The notes below the pieces were generated by a model that did not search any database, was not told the origin of the DNA, and saw nothing but the letters and a program-made list of their open reading frames with translations. The position numbers and the translations under genes were made by a program. From Aldrovandia affinis (lineage: Eukaryota; Chordata; Actinopteri; Notacanthiformes; Halosauridae), in contig JAINUG010000308.1 of assembly GCA_029706075.1 (NCBI GenBank), forward strand, positions 186,001 to 250,000: a DNA stretch of 64,000 bases. Reading direction: 5' to 3'. This document shows, in pieces, positions 14,701 through 26,088 of the stretch (within the stretch, counting starts at the first letter, position 1; every line of letters begins with the position of its first letter).

Positions 14701-17700
14701 TTCTTAAGAATGAGCATGATATTTGCCAAATTGAGAGTGGGTGGAAGAGAACCCTTATTGGAGGAATCAAGGTCCATATAAGTCTGAAACCATCAGGTAC
14801 TGGCCCTTTGCCATTTTTGAGGATGTAGATGGTTTCTAGTTCTGCTCTCTGATTGGTCTGCACAAGATGAAATTACTTTTTTTTAGAGTTTGATGTGTGC
14901 CTTTATTCATAAAATTGAGAGTAGAGCATATAGTCCCTCTCTCTTGGATTAGTGATTCCATACATCAAAAAGGTTAAACTTTTTAGATATGGCGGTATTT
15001 TTGGTGGATTATGTTCAGCTTCTGGTTCAAGATCACAGTTGAAGTTGCCTCAGTGCAGTGCAAGGTGATGAAATGGCAGATGGCTCAGTGAGTAATTCAG
15101 AGTAAAATGTAGCTTGAAAACATTAAGAGTAAATACTGCCCAGTACAATGTGCTCCTTAGAAAGGATGTAAAGGGATCCTGTAACTAAAACAAATCTGCC
15201 ATCAGCACCCTGAATAATTTTATATAGTGTGAATGGTAGATTTTATTAAATAAGATGGCTACACATCTACTTTTTTAGTTAAAATATCCTGCATCAGTGA
15301 GATGTGTTTCCTGTTACAGGAAACACTTTCGTTAAAAGTATATGGGGTTTTGTTTCGCTTACTGGAATGATTTCTTCCCTTTACATTCCATGAAATAATT
15401 TTTGGTAACACTCATCTCTGTAAAAGAGCAAGATAATAAAATGTAAGAAAAGATATAGTGTATAGTGTAGTTATAGTGATCATTGGAATAGGCAATAGGC
15501 AGGAACAGATGAGAGATAGTAGTAACAAGCAGGGCTGGACTTTAGGTAGTCTCCTGGCCTCTGCTCTGCTGCTGAGCTTGCGGTCTAGTTTGTAACTAGT
15601 AGGGAAGTTAGGAACCGGTAAAATTAATTTTATATAGCCTATGGTTATATTATACCACGGACCGGGTATTCGAGTTTGAGGGTGATTTTTTAACGGATGG
15701 CGGTATAATGGAGCTCTGTATATTGATTTAATTATGTCATAAACTGTATCCCCTACACCACTGCATAGTTTGGCAATATAGGCCTTCATTCTAGATTGAA
15801 TCAAGCGCTTTCTGGGAGGCAATGAAACATATGGGGTCTCTCTTTTAACTCATGAGATTTTTCTGGCTTCTAGTTCAGCGCACTGCATACTGTTCCAGAA
15901 CATGACACCACATGCCTTCCTGGTTTCAGTAGTCTTTATCTTCTAAGTAATATTGATCACATAACATTTCCCCCAGACCAGACTCTTCCAAGACCTGATG
16001 TTTGGAAATGATTAATTTTTGTTCCTTTATATCTCTGCAGGAGCAAATCCTGATGCACCGCTGGAGGTACCCTTCTCTTTCTCTCCATGGCATCGAGGGG
16101 GCCTTCTCTGAGGGGGGGGCTAAGACTGTCATCCCCCGCAAAGTCATTGGCAAGTTCTCCATCCGCCTAGTACCTGACATGGACCCCAAGGTGGTGGAGA
16201 AATCGGTAGGGAATTTGACAACATTTAACAAGTATTTGCTGAATTTTGTTTTGTCTGTGCAAATTGGTGAAAGTTCATAGATTTATCTAGCTTTAGTATA
16301 CAAATTTCAATGAATTCTTCTTCAATTAATTTAAACAGTATTTTTGTTTGTGACTGCCCCAAATGAATTTGAAACAACACAAAACCACAATGCGTATTTT
16401 TAAGTTGTCAATTTTTACTTCTATTTGAAGTCTTGAGAATTTCATTCTCCCTTCTAGCGAATAAGAAGTAAATGGCTACTTTTCAGACTCCCTGCAATAA
16501 GTCAGTATTTTTACCCTCAAAATACATTCTCGTGGCAGGAATGGACGAGTTAATCCACTTTTATTCATATTTATATTAATTTATAAGAATTCAGAAGTTT
16601 AATAGCTACAGTTTAGCTTACATTAGCTTTTTACCAATCTCTAGCACTGCAAGTAGGTCACAACATGAACATGAACAGTAAATGTAAAACTCTAGTGGAT
16701 AAGCATTGAATTGCATTATTGTCTGTTATGTACCATGGCAGTGATTAGAGGTTGGTTAGTAGTGATTTCTTATCTTGTGTGGAATTATTAAAAAGGACAC
16801 CAATTAGCAACTGAATCACCAAATTTGTTGATAGGCAGAGCAATCTGGTGGATCAATCTTCAGAAAAAATATACGACTCACAATTAAAATGAAGAGCTGG
16901 TTTATTAAGTTACAACACTGAGACAAAGATAAATATATTTTTTTCTCTGGTGTGGCCTGGAAAATATAAATTCCAACATAGTGCTCATCTTTTAGAATAA
17001 AAAAAGTAACTGTGAGATGTAGAAGTGTATATACGCCGATTCTCAGCCCACGCCAGCACCAAACTTGGAAACCCAAGTTTGCTTATGGGCATTAGGTCAG
17101 TCGGTGTGTCAAGATGGAGATGGAGATTTAGGTTAGGCCAGGCCGCATGCTGTTTGCCTGCACAGGATCATAAAATGCATAGAACTCCAACGACAGGTTA
17201 GTTCTCAGTCTCCACTATCTATACCTCGGCTATCTTCCACAGACACCTGATTTATGGAAAAAGAAAAGCCAGCTTTCACTAGTAATGCCAAGTTTACACA
17301 CACAAGTTCAGTGACGACTTGTGCCCTGTGCATTGTAATTCTGGAAGAGACCACTCCCATCAGGATAGAAATGATTCACCATAGGATGAAGGTGATCACT
17401 CCTGTTGAATGGTTTTGTATTTATTGGCATTTACCTTGCCCTCTAAAGGGTCGTGTGGACCTAAACTATGCCAGGAAAATGCACCCCACACCATAAAAGA
17501 GCCACCAGAACCCTTCACCATGGGAAACAAGCACTCGGGTCTGCAGGTTTCTTTTAGTGTGAACCACACATGCACTCGTCCGCTTGTTGAGAACACGGTG
17601 AATCATCACTCATCTGGCCACAATACTTTTCCACTGTTCAGTAGACCACTGCCTGTTTTACACCACTGTACTCAGAAACACACATTTTTAGGTGTAATAA

Positions 17701-20700
17701 GTAGTTTATTTACTGACAGTCACTGACAATGCTTAGGATGTGGGTTCGTTTCCCATTGGGGCCACATACTGAAAAATGCATGCATTCATTACTGTAAGTC
17801 GCTTTGGATAAACGCGTCTGCTAACTGGCATATATAACCCGACCATAGTATCCCTCTGAAGTTCTTGATGAAACTGAGCTCAAACCAATGCATGGATATC
17901 ATGGTCAAGAAGAATGCGTTTCGACCACAGTTGCCCCTAGTTGATGTCTTTCCCTCAGACGCCAACATCATCGTAGCCACTATTCCTCATGACACATCAG
18001 CAAGTTAAGCAGACTTCCTCACTCCTGCCAAACCTTCCCCAACAATCACCCTTCTTTCAGTCACTTAGATCTGTTATTTGAGCTATGATAGACAAAATAA
18101 TGTGCAACTGGGACTGCCCAGTGTTTTATACATGACCCTAAGCATGATGGGATATATTTTGCTTAATTAACTCAGGAACCACACCTGTTTGGAAGCACTT
18201 GCTTTCAATATACTGTGTCCCTCATTTACCCAAGTGTTAGTTTGGCAGTTACCGGTTTATTTTTATTTTTATATATATATATATATATAATTAAAGACCA
18301 CTCAAATCCTTTGGATAGAATAGCATAAATGTAAAAATAGCATTTTCTTGTTTTCCTTGTCTGTTGCTCTCCTTGGAACAGTGCTTTTTTTGGTTTCTTT
18401 GCATTTGTGAAAGTTTAGTTGTAACTTGCCACCATTTTGATATAAATAATTTGGTTGATTAATATGGCATTTTTATATATATTTTATTTTAACATGCCAT
18501 ATGAGTAGTGTGCAGGGGAATGTATTTGATAAAAGCCAGTGGTTAAATCTTAGTTCATATTTCTGTATTGCTTTTTTGACATGACGAGGGTGGTTATATT
18601 GTTATTCTTTTTCCCCATTAGGTGATCAGCCACCTGCAGAAGAAGTTTTCTGAGTTTGAGAGCCCTAATAAACTGAAGGTGTATATGGGCCATGGGGCCA
18701 AGGCTTGGGTATCAGACTTCAACCATCCCCATTACATGGCTGGGAGAAAGGCCATGAAAACAGGTAGGGCTCTAGTCCAACTTCTACACACCGACCTACA
18801 TGCAGACACATACTGTAATCCATATATATATAAGAACATAAGAATACCTCATGAGGAGAACAGACCAATTGGCCCATCTAGGCTCGTCATTTACCTACAG
18901 TCTAGTCTAGAGAATATCCAGCACTGCATGAAGCCTGGATTTGAATACCCCAAGTGTCTGTGCCTGTTCTGAATTTACCTTGAAATAATCCTGTGCCCCC
19001 TTGCTCTTCTGACAACTCAACCTGAAAAATCTTTGGTAGTTCACTTTGTTAATCCCTTTTATGAATTTAAAAACCTCAATTAAATGCCCCCTTAGTCTCC
19101 TTTTGTTCGGCTTGAATCAATCAAGTGTCTTAATTCTTTCCTTGTAACTTTTACCTTTCATACCAGGAACCAGTTTGATTGCTATTTGTATTTGTATGCC
19201 TTTTGAGCAGATTGGTGCATAGACAGTGGGTATAAAAAGTATTCACCCCCTTTGGCATTTTTTTCTTCTATTTTTGTTGTTTATTCCCATTTTTCCCATA
19301 ATTTTCCAATTATACCCTCTCTTTTTCATGTCAATTATCCCTTCCCTCATATGAGAACTGTCGTAGTCCCAAGACCGGTAGTCCTGCAGCACTACTCCGA
19401 GCCGGAACCCGCCTAAGCCGCTGTTTACAGCGTTTGTCAATGGGACAGATTTGTGCATGAGAAAACACTATTTAAAAAAAAAAAAAATGGAGTATTAAAA
19501 AAATATAAATATATTTTTTCTAGAAAACAACTTTGGGGGAAAACTATTTTATTTACCATTTCAAGTTTGTGGATTAATATTTTTAAAACCGAGTGAACTG
19601 CCTAGCTATAATTAACTGGAATGAAATATGTGTTCGTTCACAAGGCATCCGTTGGATCCGATGTTAAAGTTTTCACTGTTTTTTCAATGTTGTCAGTGTT
19701 TGGGGTGGAGCCGGATCTGACTCGCGAGGGCGGGAGCATTCCTGTCACCCTCACCTTCCAAGAAGCCACTGGACGCAATGTCATGCTGCTGCCTCTGGGT
19801 TCCTGTGACGATGGTGCACACTCACAGAATGAGAAGCTCAACAGGTAATCCTTCTCCCTGTTAGTACAGGCTCCTGCTGCATGACTCATGCAGTCACCAT
19901 GATGCTAAGAGTGGTGAACAGCAGCTGTGTCTCAAACCGTGTACTTCCATGCCCTGAGGGAGCATAGCGAGTACACAGCCATGATGATATGAGTTTGACT
20001 CCAAACTGAGGAAAGGTAGCAATGGATAGAGTGCCTGGACACGTGTTCCATTTGCCTACAATTTCGGGCATGTATCGCTTCATGCAAACATCCGGTCATT
20101 GTTTTATTCTTCAAATAAAAGTCCATAAAATAAATGAAATGGTAAAAAAAACATAATACATAAAAATGGATCTAAAAACAAGGTATTGTATAATCGATAT
20201 TTAAGAGTCATAAGAGATTTTTCAGTTTGCTTTTAAAATTACATATGTCGGCCGTCATGTCGGCTTCCCTCCCCCCTCCCTTGGGCGGACAGCCAATCGC
20301 CACCCCTGGTGTCACTCCCGGCCAGAGCCGACTCTGGCGAGACGGGGAATTGAACCCCGGTCTCCTTGGCCAGCGTCGGACATTGTAACCACTGGACCAC
20401 ACGGGAGGCCAAATCTTTAAAAAAAATGTTTTTAATTATATTTAATTAAGAAGCAGCAAATCCAGTTGCTGCTGGGACAGTCTCTCCAACATTAGGAACA
20501 GACCAGCTGAAACATGGGTTCTTAACAGCTTTGACCTTTCCCATTGTTTAAGCGGTTTTGTAAAAGGTTTTTGGGAAAGGTCTGAGCGGTAACATGGTTT
20601 CTTAAACACTAGAAACTATCCAAACAGTAAAGCGGTTTAGTAAACGCTGGGGACTGTCTGAGCAGTAAAGTGGTTTAGTAAATGCTGAGTATAAGCAGTG

Positions 20701-21309
20701 CTTCATGGTGGGCTGATTCCCTACCATGGGGAGCAGGATGGGTGCTCTGCTGTCTGTAGTCTGGGAAGGGGCATGGCTGGCAGCTAGGATTACAGTAGAA
20801 TAATAAACAATAGGAAGTGAATGAGAGGAAGGAGTGCGCGTGCGTTCCCTCACTGTGTCCTACTGGCACTTGTTTCAACATTGTATCGGTGAGCCAGTTA
20901 ATCCAAGAGCTGTGCCTTAATTTTGGTGCCAGAATATGAGCACATTTCAGCACCAGACAGAGTGCTGTCACGTCACACGCCAGGCTTACGCTGCTCCGCC
21001 ACACTCCCCTTTCCGGAGAGCATGTAGCCGACAGCGTAGAAGTACATTTGAATGTTGGGTTTTGTCAACTTTTTTAAATTGTTCAATAAATGGAAGATGA
21101 TAAATGTTTCAGCTTGCAAAAGCAGTCTTCTCCCTACATCATTGTCATCTCTTTGTTTTTTAAATTCAACAGGAACTCTATCAAGCAGTTCTGTCATCGA
21201 ATGCAAAAAAAATAATATATATATACTTTGTTTTTGTTGCAGGACTAACTACATCCAGGGAACGAAGATGCTGGGTGCTTACTTCCATGAAGTTTCTCAG
21301 CTGGAGTAA
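3165..21309 (+). CDS. cndp2: cytosolic non-specific dipeptidase (CNDP2/CPGL)
   Basis: CNDP2 is a cytosolic M20-family metallodipeptidase that hydrolyses Cys-Gly and other dipeptides and makes N-lactoyl amino acids. Coding exons: 3165-3224, 6170-6313, 7571-7733, 10640-10728, 12196-12396, 12514-12598, 12793-12953, 16041-16205, 18622-18763, 19697-19844, 21243-21309. They sum to 475 codons including TAA, against 475 residues in human, and every junction keeps phase. Metal and catalytic motifs are intact: YGHLDVQP (His99), [10 protein letters not shown] (Asp132), [10 protein letters not shown] (Glu166/167), ISDNYW (Asp195), and [10 protein letters not shown] near the C-terminus. The start is [15 protein letters not shown], in line with the family. 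All introns are GT-AG except the fifth, which is GC-AG. The long introns hold L1, Tc1 and SINE remnants. This appears to be a functional gene. Confidence 0.96.
3225..6169. other. cndp2 intron 1
   Basis: This intron is AT-rich. Apart from the paired hairpins at 3894-3981, no mobile element was recognised. The open frames here (for example 4629-5006) are unsupported by homology or splice signals. Confidence 0.5.
3894..3981. repeat. two tandem hairpins sharing one loop sequence
   Basis: Stem 1 pairs attatccata (3898-3907) with tatggataat (3926-3935), extendable by cgat/atcg with a one-base bulge. Stem 2 pairs cctccgt (3948-3954) with acggagg (3975-3981). The two stems differ in sequence, but both loops carry tccatacaccgcacarct. 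Stems that have changed on both sides while the loop is kept suggest a repeat unit with paired-base constraint, or a duplicated palindromic MITE core. Confidence 0.6.
6314..7570. other. cndp2 intron 2, nothing recognised
   Basis: No gene or clear mobile element is seen. The sequence has a normal donor (AAG|gtgagg) and acceptor (ccttttag). Confidence 0.5.
7829..7945 (-). mobile_element. HpaI-type tRNA-derived SINE
   Basis: Read on the minus strand, it runs from a tRNA-like head (gtggctcagtagatagagcaac) through ctgaaaaatgtatgcattgac to ctgtaagtcgctttggataa and a tctgctaaatggca end. This is the arrangement of the salmonid HpaI/SmaI SINE family. It sits in cndp2 intron 3, next to an (AT)n run at 7800-7830. 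Confidence 0.75.
8034..8645. mobile_element. non-autonomous hAT-like DNA transposon with 8-bp target duplication
   Basis: The terminal inverted repeats are tagggatgctaat at the left and attaacatcccta at the right (one mismatch in 13). The flanks carry an identical 8-bp direct repeat ccccaaac at 8026-8033 and 8646-8653, the target-site duplication length of hAT elements. No transposase is present. A truncated SINE (8465-8588) is nested inside. Confidence 0.75.
8465..8588 (-). mobile_element. tRNA-Glu-headed SINE, 3' truncated
   Basis: The minus strand begins with cctcccgcgtggtctagtgg (A-box-like) and gaccggggtttgattccccg (B-box-like). It then carries the start of the same SINE body that is complete at 32470-32865. 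Only the head and about 50 bp of body remain. Confidence 0.7.
8654..10639. other. rest of cndp2 intron 3
   Basis: This is AT-rich intronic sequence with a short (CA)n at about 9520. No exon or recognisable element was found. The ORF at 9593-9817 has no known relatives that I recognise. Confidence 0.45.
10729..11751. other. cndp2 intron 4, first part
   Basis: This part has no gene. At 11378-11395 the sequence ggggtagacaaaataat matches the terminal repeat of the Tc1-like element at 62477 and is probably a solo end. A (GT)n/(AT)n microsatellite lies at 11679-11720. Confidence 0.5.
11752..12020 (+). mobile_element. degenerate tRNA-derived SINE
   Basis: The stretch starts with gactcccgagtggtgcctctagctaaagcactag, a tRNA-like A-box region, and continues into cccacggggcaatgaataattg. 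A diverged relative with a similar order of blocks lies at 28865-29100. Neither has a clear poly(A) or target duplication. Confidence 0.5.
12397..12513 (+). other. cndp2 intron 5: GC-AG, 117 nt, open in frame
   Basis: The exon end ATTGAG is followed by gcgagg, not gt. The acceptor is ttgtccacag at 12513. The family alignment (FIE then M/VECS-KDLHSG) requires removal here. The intron is exactly 39 codons long with no stop, so unspliced RNA would encode a 39-residue hydrophobic, Cys-rich insert between the zinc-ligand region and the dimerisation domain. Confidence 0.8.
13130..13215 (-). repeat. fragment of dispersed repeat (see 33185-33440)
   Basis: Its reverse complement matches 33193-33275: ctccactgtcaattc, gagtgtagacaatcacatg and ctcctccgaaacacgtgatgtc occur in the same order with few differences. 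Confidence 0.65.
13370..15060 (-). mobile_element. degraded L1-clade LINE in cndp2 intron 7
   Basis: Decayed pieces of L1 ORF2 appear in order on the minus strand. An endonuclease-like stretch at about 15000-14885 reads [19 protein letters not shown]. Reverse-transcriptase pieces at 14863-14624 read [13 protein letters not shown] and [19 protein letters not shown]. Another at 13950-13830 reads [17 protein letters not shown] with DLEK. Stops and frame changes are frequent, so it is dead. The ends are not defined and no target duplication was found. Confidence 0.7.
15061..16040. other. rest of cndp2 intron 7
   Basis: This may hold further 5' sequence of the degraded L1. No protein motif was recognised before the exon at 16041. 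The minus-strand ORF at 15412-15822 has no known relatives that I recognise. Confidence 0.4.
16206..17389. other. cndp2 intron 8, first part
   Basis: This is AT-rich and no gene or element was recognised. Confidence 0.45.
17390..17600 (-). mobile_element. Tc1/mariner transposase fragment
   Basis: The minus-strand frame reads [20 protein letters not shown] followed by [20 protein letters not shown]. This is the central part of a Tc1-like DDE transposase (consensus P-VKHGGGSVMVWG). No ends were recognised. It is a dead fragment in cndp2 intron 8. Confidence 0.75.
17735..17835 (+). mobile_element. HpaI-type SINE, 5' truncated
   Basis: It holds gtgggttcgtttcccattggggccacat, ctgaaaaatgcatgcattca and ctgtaagtcgctttggataa, then cgcgtctgctaactggca. 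The A-box end is missing. Confidence 0.75.
17836..18621. other. rest of cndp2 intron 8
   Basis: This part has an (AT)n run at 18270-18290 and no gene. Confidence 0.45.
18815..19205 (+). repeat. dispersed repeat starting agaacataagaa
   Basis: It shows blocks found in a widespread fish repeat: agaacataagaa, then ccaattggcccatctaggctcgtc, gcagcactgcatgaagcctgg and a late ttccttgtaacttttacc region. The segment at 35140-35270 looks like the downstream half of the same family. I cannot assign a class with certainty. Confidence 0.5.
19227..19253. mobile_element. solo Tc1 terminal repeat
   Basis: The sequence cagtgggtataaaaagtattcacccc is nearly identical to the left end of the Tc1 element at 23285. 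No second end was found nearby. Confidence 0.65.
20248..20409 (-). mobile_element. tRNA-Glu-headed SINE, 3' truncated
   Basis: Its minus strand gives cctcccgtgtggtccagtgg, the B-box ccggggttcaattccccg and the first part of the body (cggctctggccgggagtg). It lies in cndp2 intron 10. Confidence 0.75.
20410..21242. other. rest of cndp2 intron 10
   Basis: Short direct repeats of the type cagtaaagtggtttagtaaa occur at 20550-20690. No gene was seen before the last exon at 21243. Confidence 0.45.
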
Positions 21310-21892
21310 CAGGGCCCAGAATGCCCTCTTCTGCACACCTGAGGAGATGCAGTGCCGCTGACTGGTCTTAAATTCATATTGATATGAACTGGCCTCTACC
21401 ATCACCCCCTGAACCAGATTAGTCCTGACTTGTATTTGGACCGAGTGCTGTGAGATCATTTAATAATGTCCACAATAGTCTCCCCTCTGATGTAGGAGTT
21501 AAACATCTGCATGTTAGTCACAGCGATTACTATTGTGCACAAAGCAGGTACAACAGCACAGGTTTATTTCAGTCTAATGGGTAATCTATGTTCAATGCCC
21601 ATGCCCAATGAGGCCTGTTTATATGATTATGATAACCTGGCCGAGCCCTGTGCTCTGAACAGGGCATGGAAAGCACATTTTTAAATATAATAATTCATTT
21701 ACATCAGTCAGGCTTTATTGCATTTAATTTCTATCCAATTGTATGCCATTATGTGAACCATTTTTGCACAAAAACTAAATCAATCTCAATTTCAAACCGT
21801 CTTTTCAGAGCACTGTGAATACACAAGTTATTGTGAAATTATGATAGTCTGAATTCTGTATTTTGACTATGAGCCAGGGATTCAAACTGCCA

Positions 21893-21898
21893 AATAAA
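21893..21898 (+). terminator. cndp2 polyadenylation signal
   Basis: A canonical aataaa lies 584 nt after the stop codon, followed by gttgtcctctttc-type GT/T-rich sequence. It implies a 3' UTR of roughly 600 nt. Confidence 0.65.
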
Positions 21899-21915
21899 AA
21901 ACAAAATGGAGCAGT

Positions 21916-23284
21916 ATTGCAGTTGTCCTCTTTCATACTTCCAAATTTCCTGACTTGAAAAATGTTCATGCTACTTGCTTCATTGGGTTGTCAGATCATT
22001 GTGATTTGACCCGAATGGAGAAAAAAAACATGCCTGTGCAGATATACTGACAACTCTGCTGGAACAGTTGCAACATGTCTAACAGACCAGTGCCGAATGG
22101 TCCTGACAACAAAGATGAGGAATGTAAAGTCCTATTACACATGCTCCAAGATTACAATACTGACAATACTTTGAATCGATTGTAGACAGATTTCCCATCA
22201 CCACCTCATAATCACTGTCCATGATATCAACTGACCTTAACATTTTCAGCTGTCACAAGCCCAGGTCTGTGTCCTCCCCGGCGTCACTGATCAGAAAACT
22301 TTTTCCCACTGACCTGCATCTCATCGCTCACAATTTTATATCCATAACTAAATTCAGTGCAATATTCTAAACTTTTCCCAAGAATGGTCCTAAATTCTCC
22401 ATATATCAAGAATGGTCCACCTCCATTATCTGGACCAATTATCGTCCGTTTTCACATACAAAGTCTAGCTAGCTAAACAGGAAATCCCATTCACTACATA
22501 CGGATACCAAATATGGGAATGCGCATTACTAAAGACCTGGGAGCATGACGCTGAAGTGATGGTAAAAAATTGGCTTATCTTTATGCCCCTGAAACTGACT
22601 ACCTTCATGTTAACTTTATAGATTATATAGTTTATAAGTTTATTAGGGTGTATGAAAGTTTATGTTTTGGAAGGCATTTCTGCAAAAACCTTTTTTAGCA
22701 AAACACAATTTCTTAGTACTAAGTCTCTTGAGAAATGCCCCCCCACCCCACTTCTGTGGAATCATGTCATAAATACAGACCTTATTGCATACCGTAACTT
22801 TATTTACCTAGCTTGCGTGCTTCAGGCAGTTTGCTTATTCAGTTCACTCAGGCAAAATTGGGAGAAAAAGAAAGAATAATTGGTAAAAATGGTTTAATAA
22901 TGAAAAAAAGACTGACTGCTCATAGTCATTCATTTATTGTCATGATTGAAATAAATTATGTTTACATTTCTTATGAAATTATGCCATAAGAAAAAAAAGA
23001 AAGAAAAAAAAGCCCATAGTTATTGAATATATTTATCCTGCTAGCTTGCTATTTAGCCAGTTTTTTGGTAGCAAGATAGCCAAATATTTGCAAAAGCAAT
23101 CATGTCAAGGATTTTTAATGATTAAAATGGTATGGACCAGCATTTTAGCTGTGAAATCATTCAAATGTAGTACATTTACTGTTGACATTGTCCTTGTATA
23201 ATTAAACTCTGGTTTCTCAATATATACGTAGTACACATGCTATTTTTTGGTAACTTAAGTTCATATACCACTCTGAGGTGGCCT
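21916..23284. other. cndp2-dus3l intergenic, left part
   Basis: No gene was recognised. The stretch is AT-rich with A-rich runs at 22020 and 22990. The ORF at 22652-22879 has no homology that I recognise. Confidence 0.45.
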
Positions 23285-25009
<1,725 letters not shown>

Positions 25010-26088
25010 ATATAGCTAGGTAACACTGACATTGTACTCATATTTATTGACCAACAGATGGTGCTGTTGAATATTGTTTTGAGCCCAACATTGACTTGAG
25101 AATGGTTTATTACCGCATTTTTCCAACGTTCACTGAATTTCTTATCTAGACGGCCACTTAGACCAGTGGTTCCTAAACTTGATCCTGGGGACGCACTGTG
25201 TATGCTGGTTTTTGTTACAGCCATTCTCTTGATCAATTAAGCTTGTTGAAAATGTAATTTCTATCAATTGTTTTCTTAAACCTTTAACACAATGCAGATT
25301 TAGCTTGTTACCATTTGGTCTGTCGTTGAACTACATTTTCCACAAATGGTTTAGTTTCACTGATCAGGTACCAACACTTTCAGGAATTAGGACCCCAAAG
25401 TTTTCATCTGCCAGTCTATAATTAAATCACAGAAAAAATTGAACCTCTTTCTAAAGAAGTCATTTGTCATGTAGTACATTACAGTAAATTAAACCATTCA
25501 ATGGTCTAACTGACTAAATAAAAGTTATTGGATGTGAATATGGGACATTTATTCTTTGTGGCATGCATAGTAATTTCTGACATAATGTGGCCTTATCCTA
25601 TTTAGGATAAATCATCCTTCAATATAAATCCAAAGTGTCTAATTAAGAACAATTAAGAGTTTGTTACGATTCAGAGGTAGCAATTATGGTTGGAGTGAAA
25701 ACTAACATAAACAGGGGGTTCCCCAAGACCTACTCGTGTAGACTAAAATATGGCTGCGTGAAACCCTGCTGTTCTTCTGAGCAATTGGGTCATCGCTCCA
25801 AAGAACTGCAAACTGCATGGAATTCATTCAGTTTCACAATTTCACAATTTGTATGAATCAGAATTCTATCAAATTGTAAAACAAATTTGATATGAGATAC
25901 AAGTCTTCAAAAAATAAAACATTTGCAATTTTAATGTTTTAACCAGTTTAATTAGGTCTACAACCGCTGCAAACTTTTTCAAGAATAATTCATTAATAAT
26001 TAAAAGTAACCAACCAACACAAAATGGCAGTTGTAGGTAATACTTAAAAACATTGGCAATACTACCTTTTCCGAACATGTGCAACTAT
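25010..26088. other. cndp2-dus3l intergenic, right part
   Basis: At 25165-25225 a common dispersed repeat is seen (ccagtggttcctaaacttgatcctggggac). Related pieces lie at 33595-33780 and 39710-39735. The 3' UTR of dus3l should run leftward from 26088, but no canonical polyadenylation signal was found with confidence. Confidence 0.45.
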
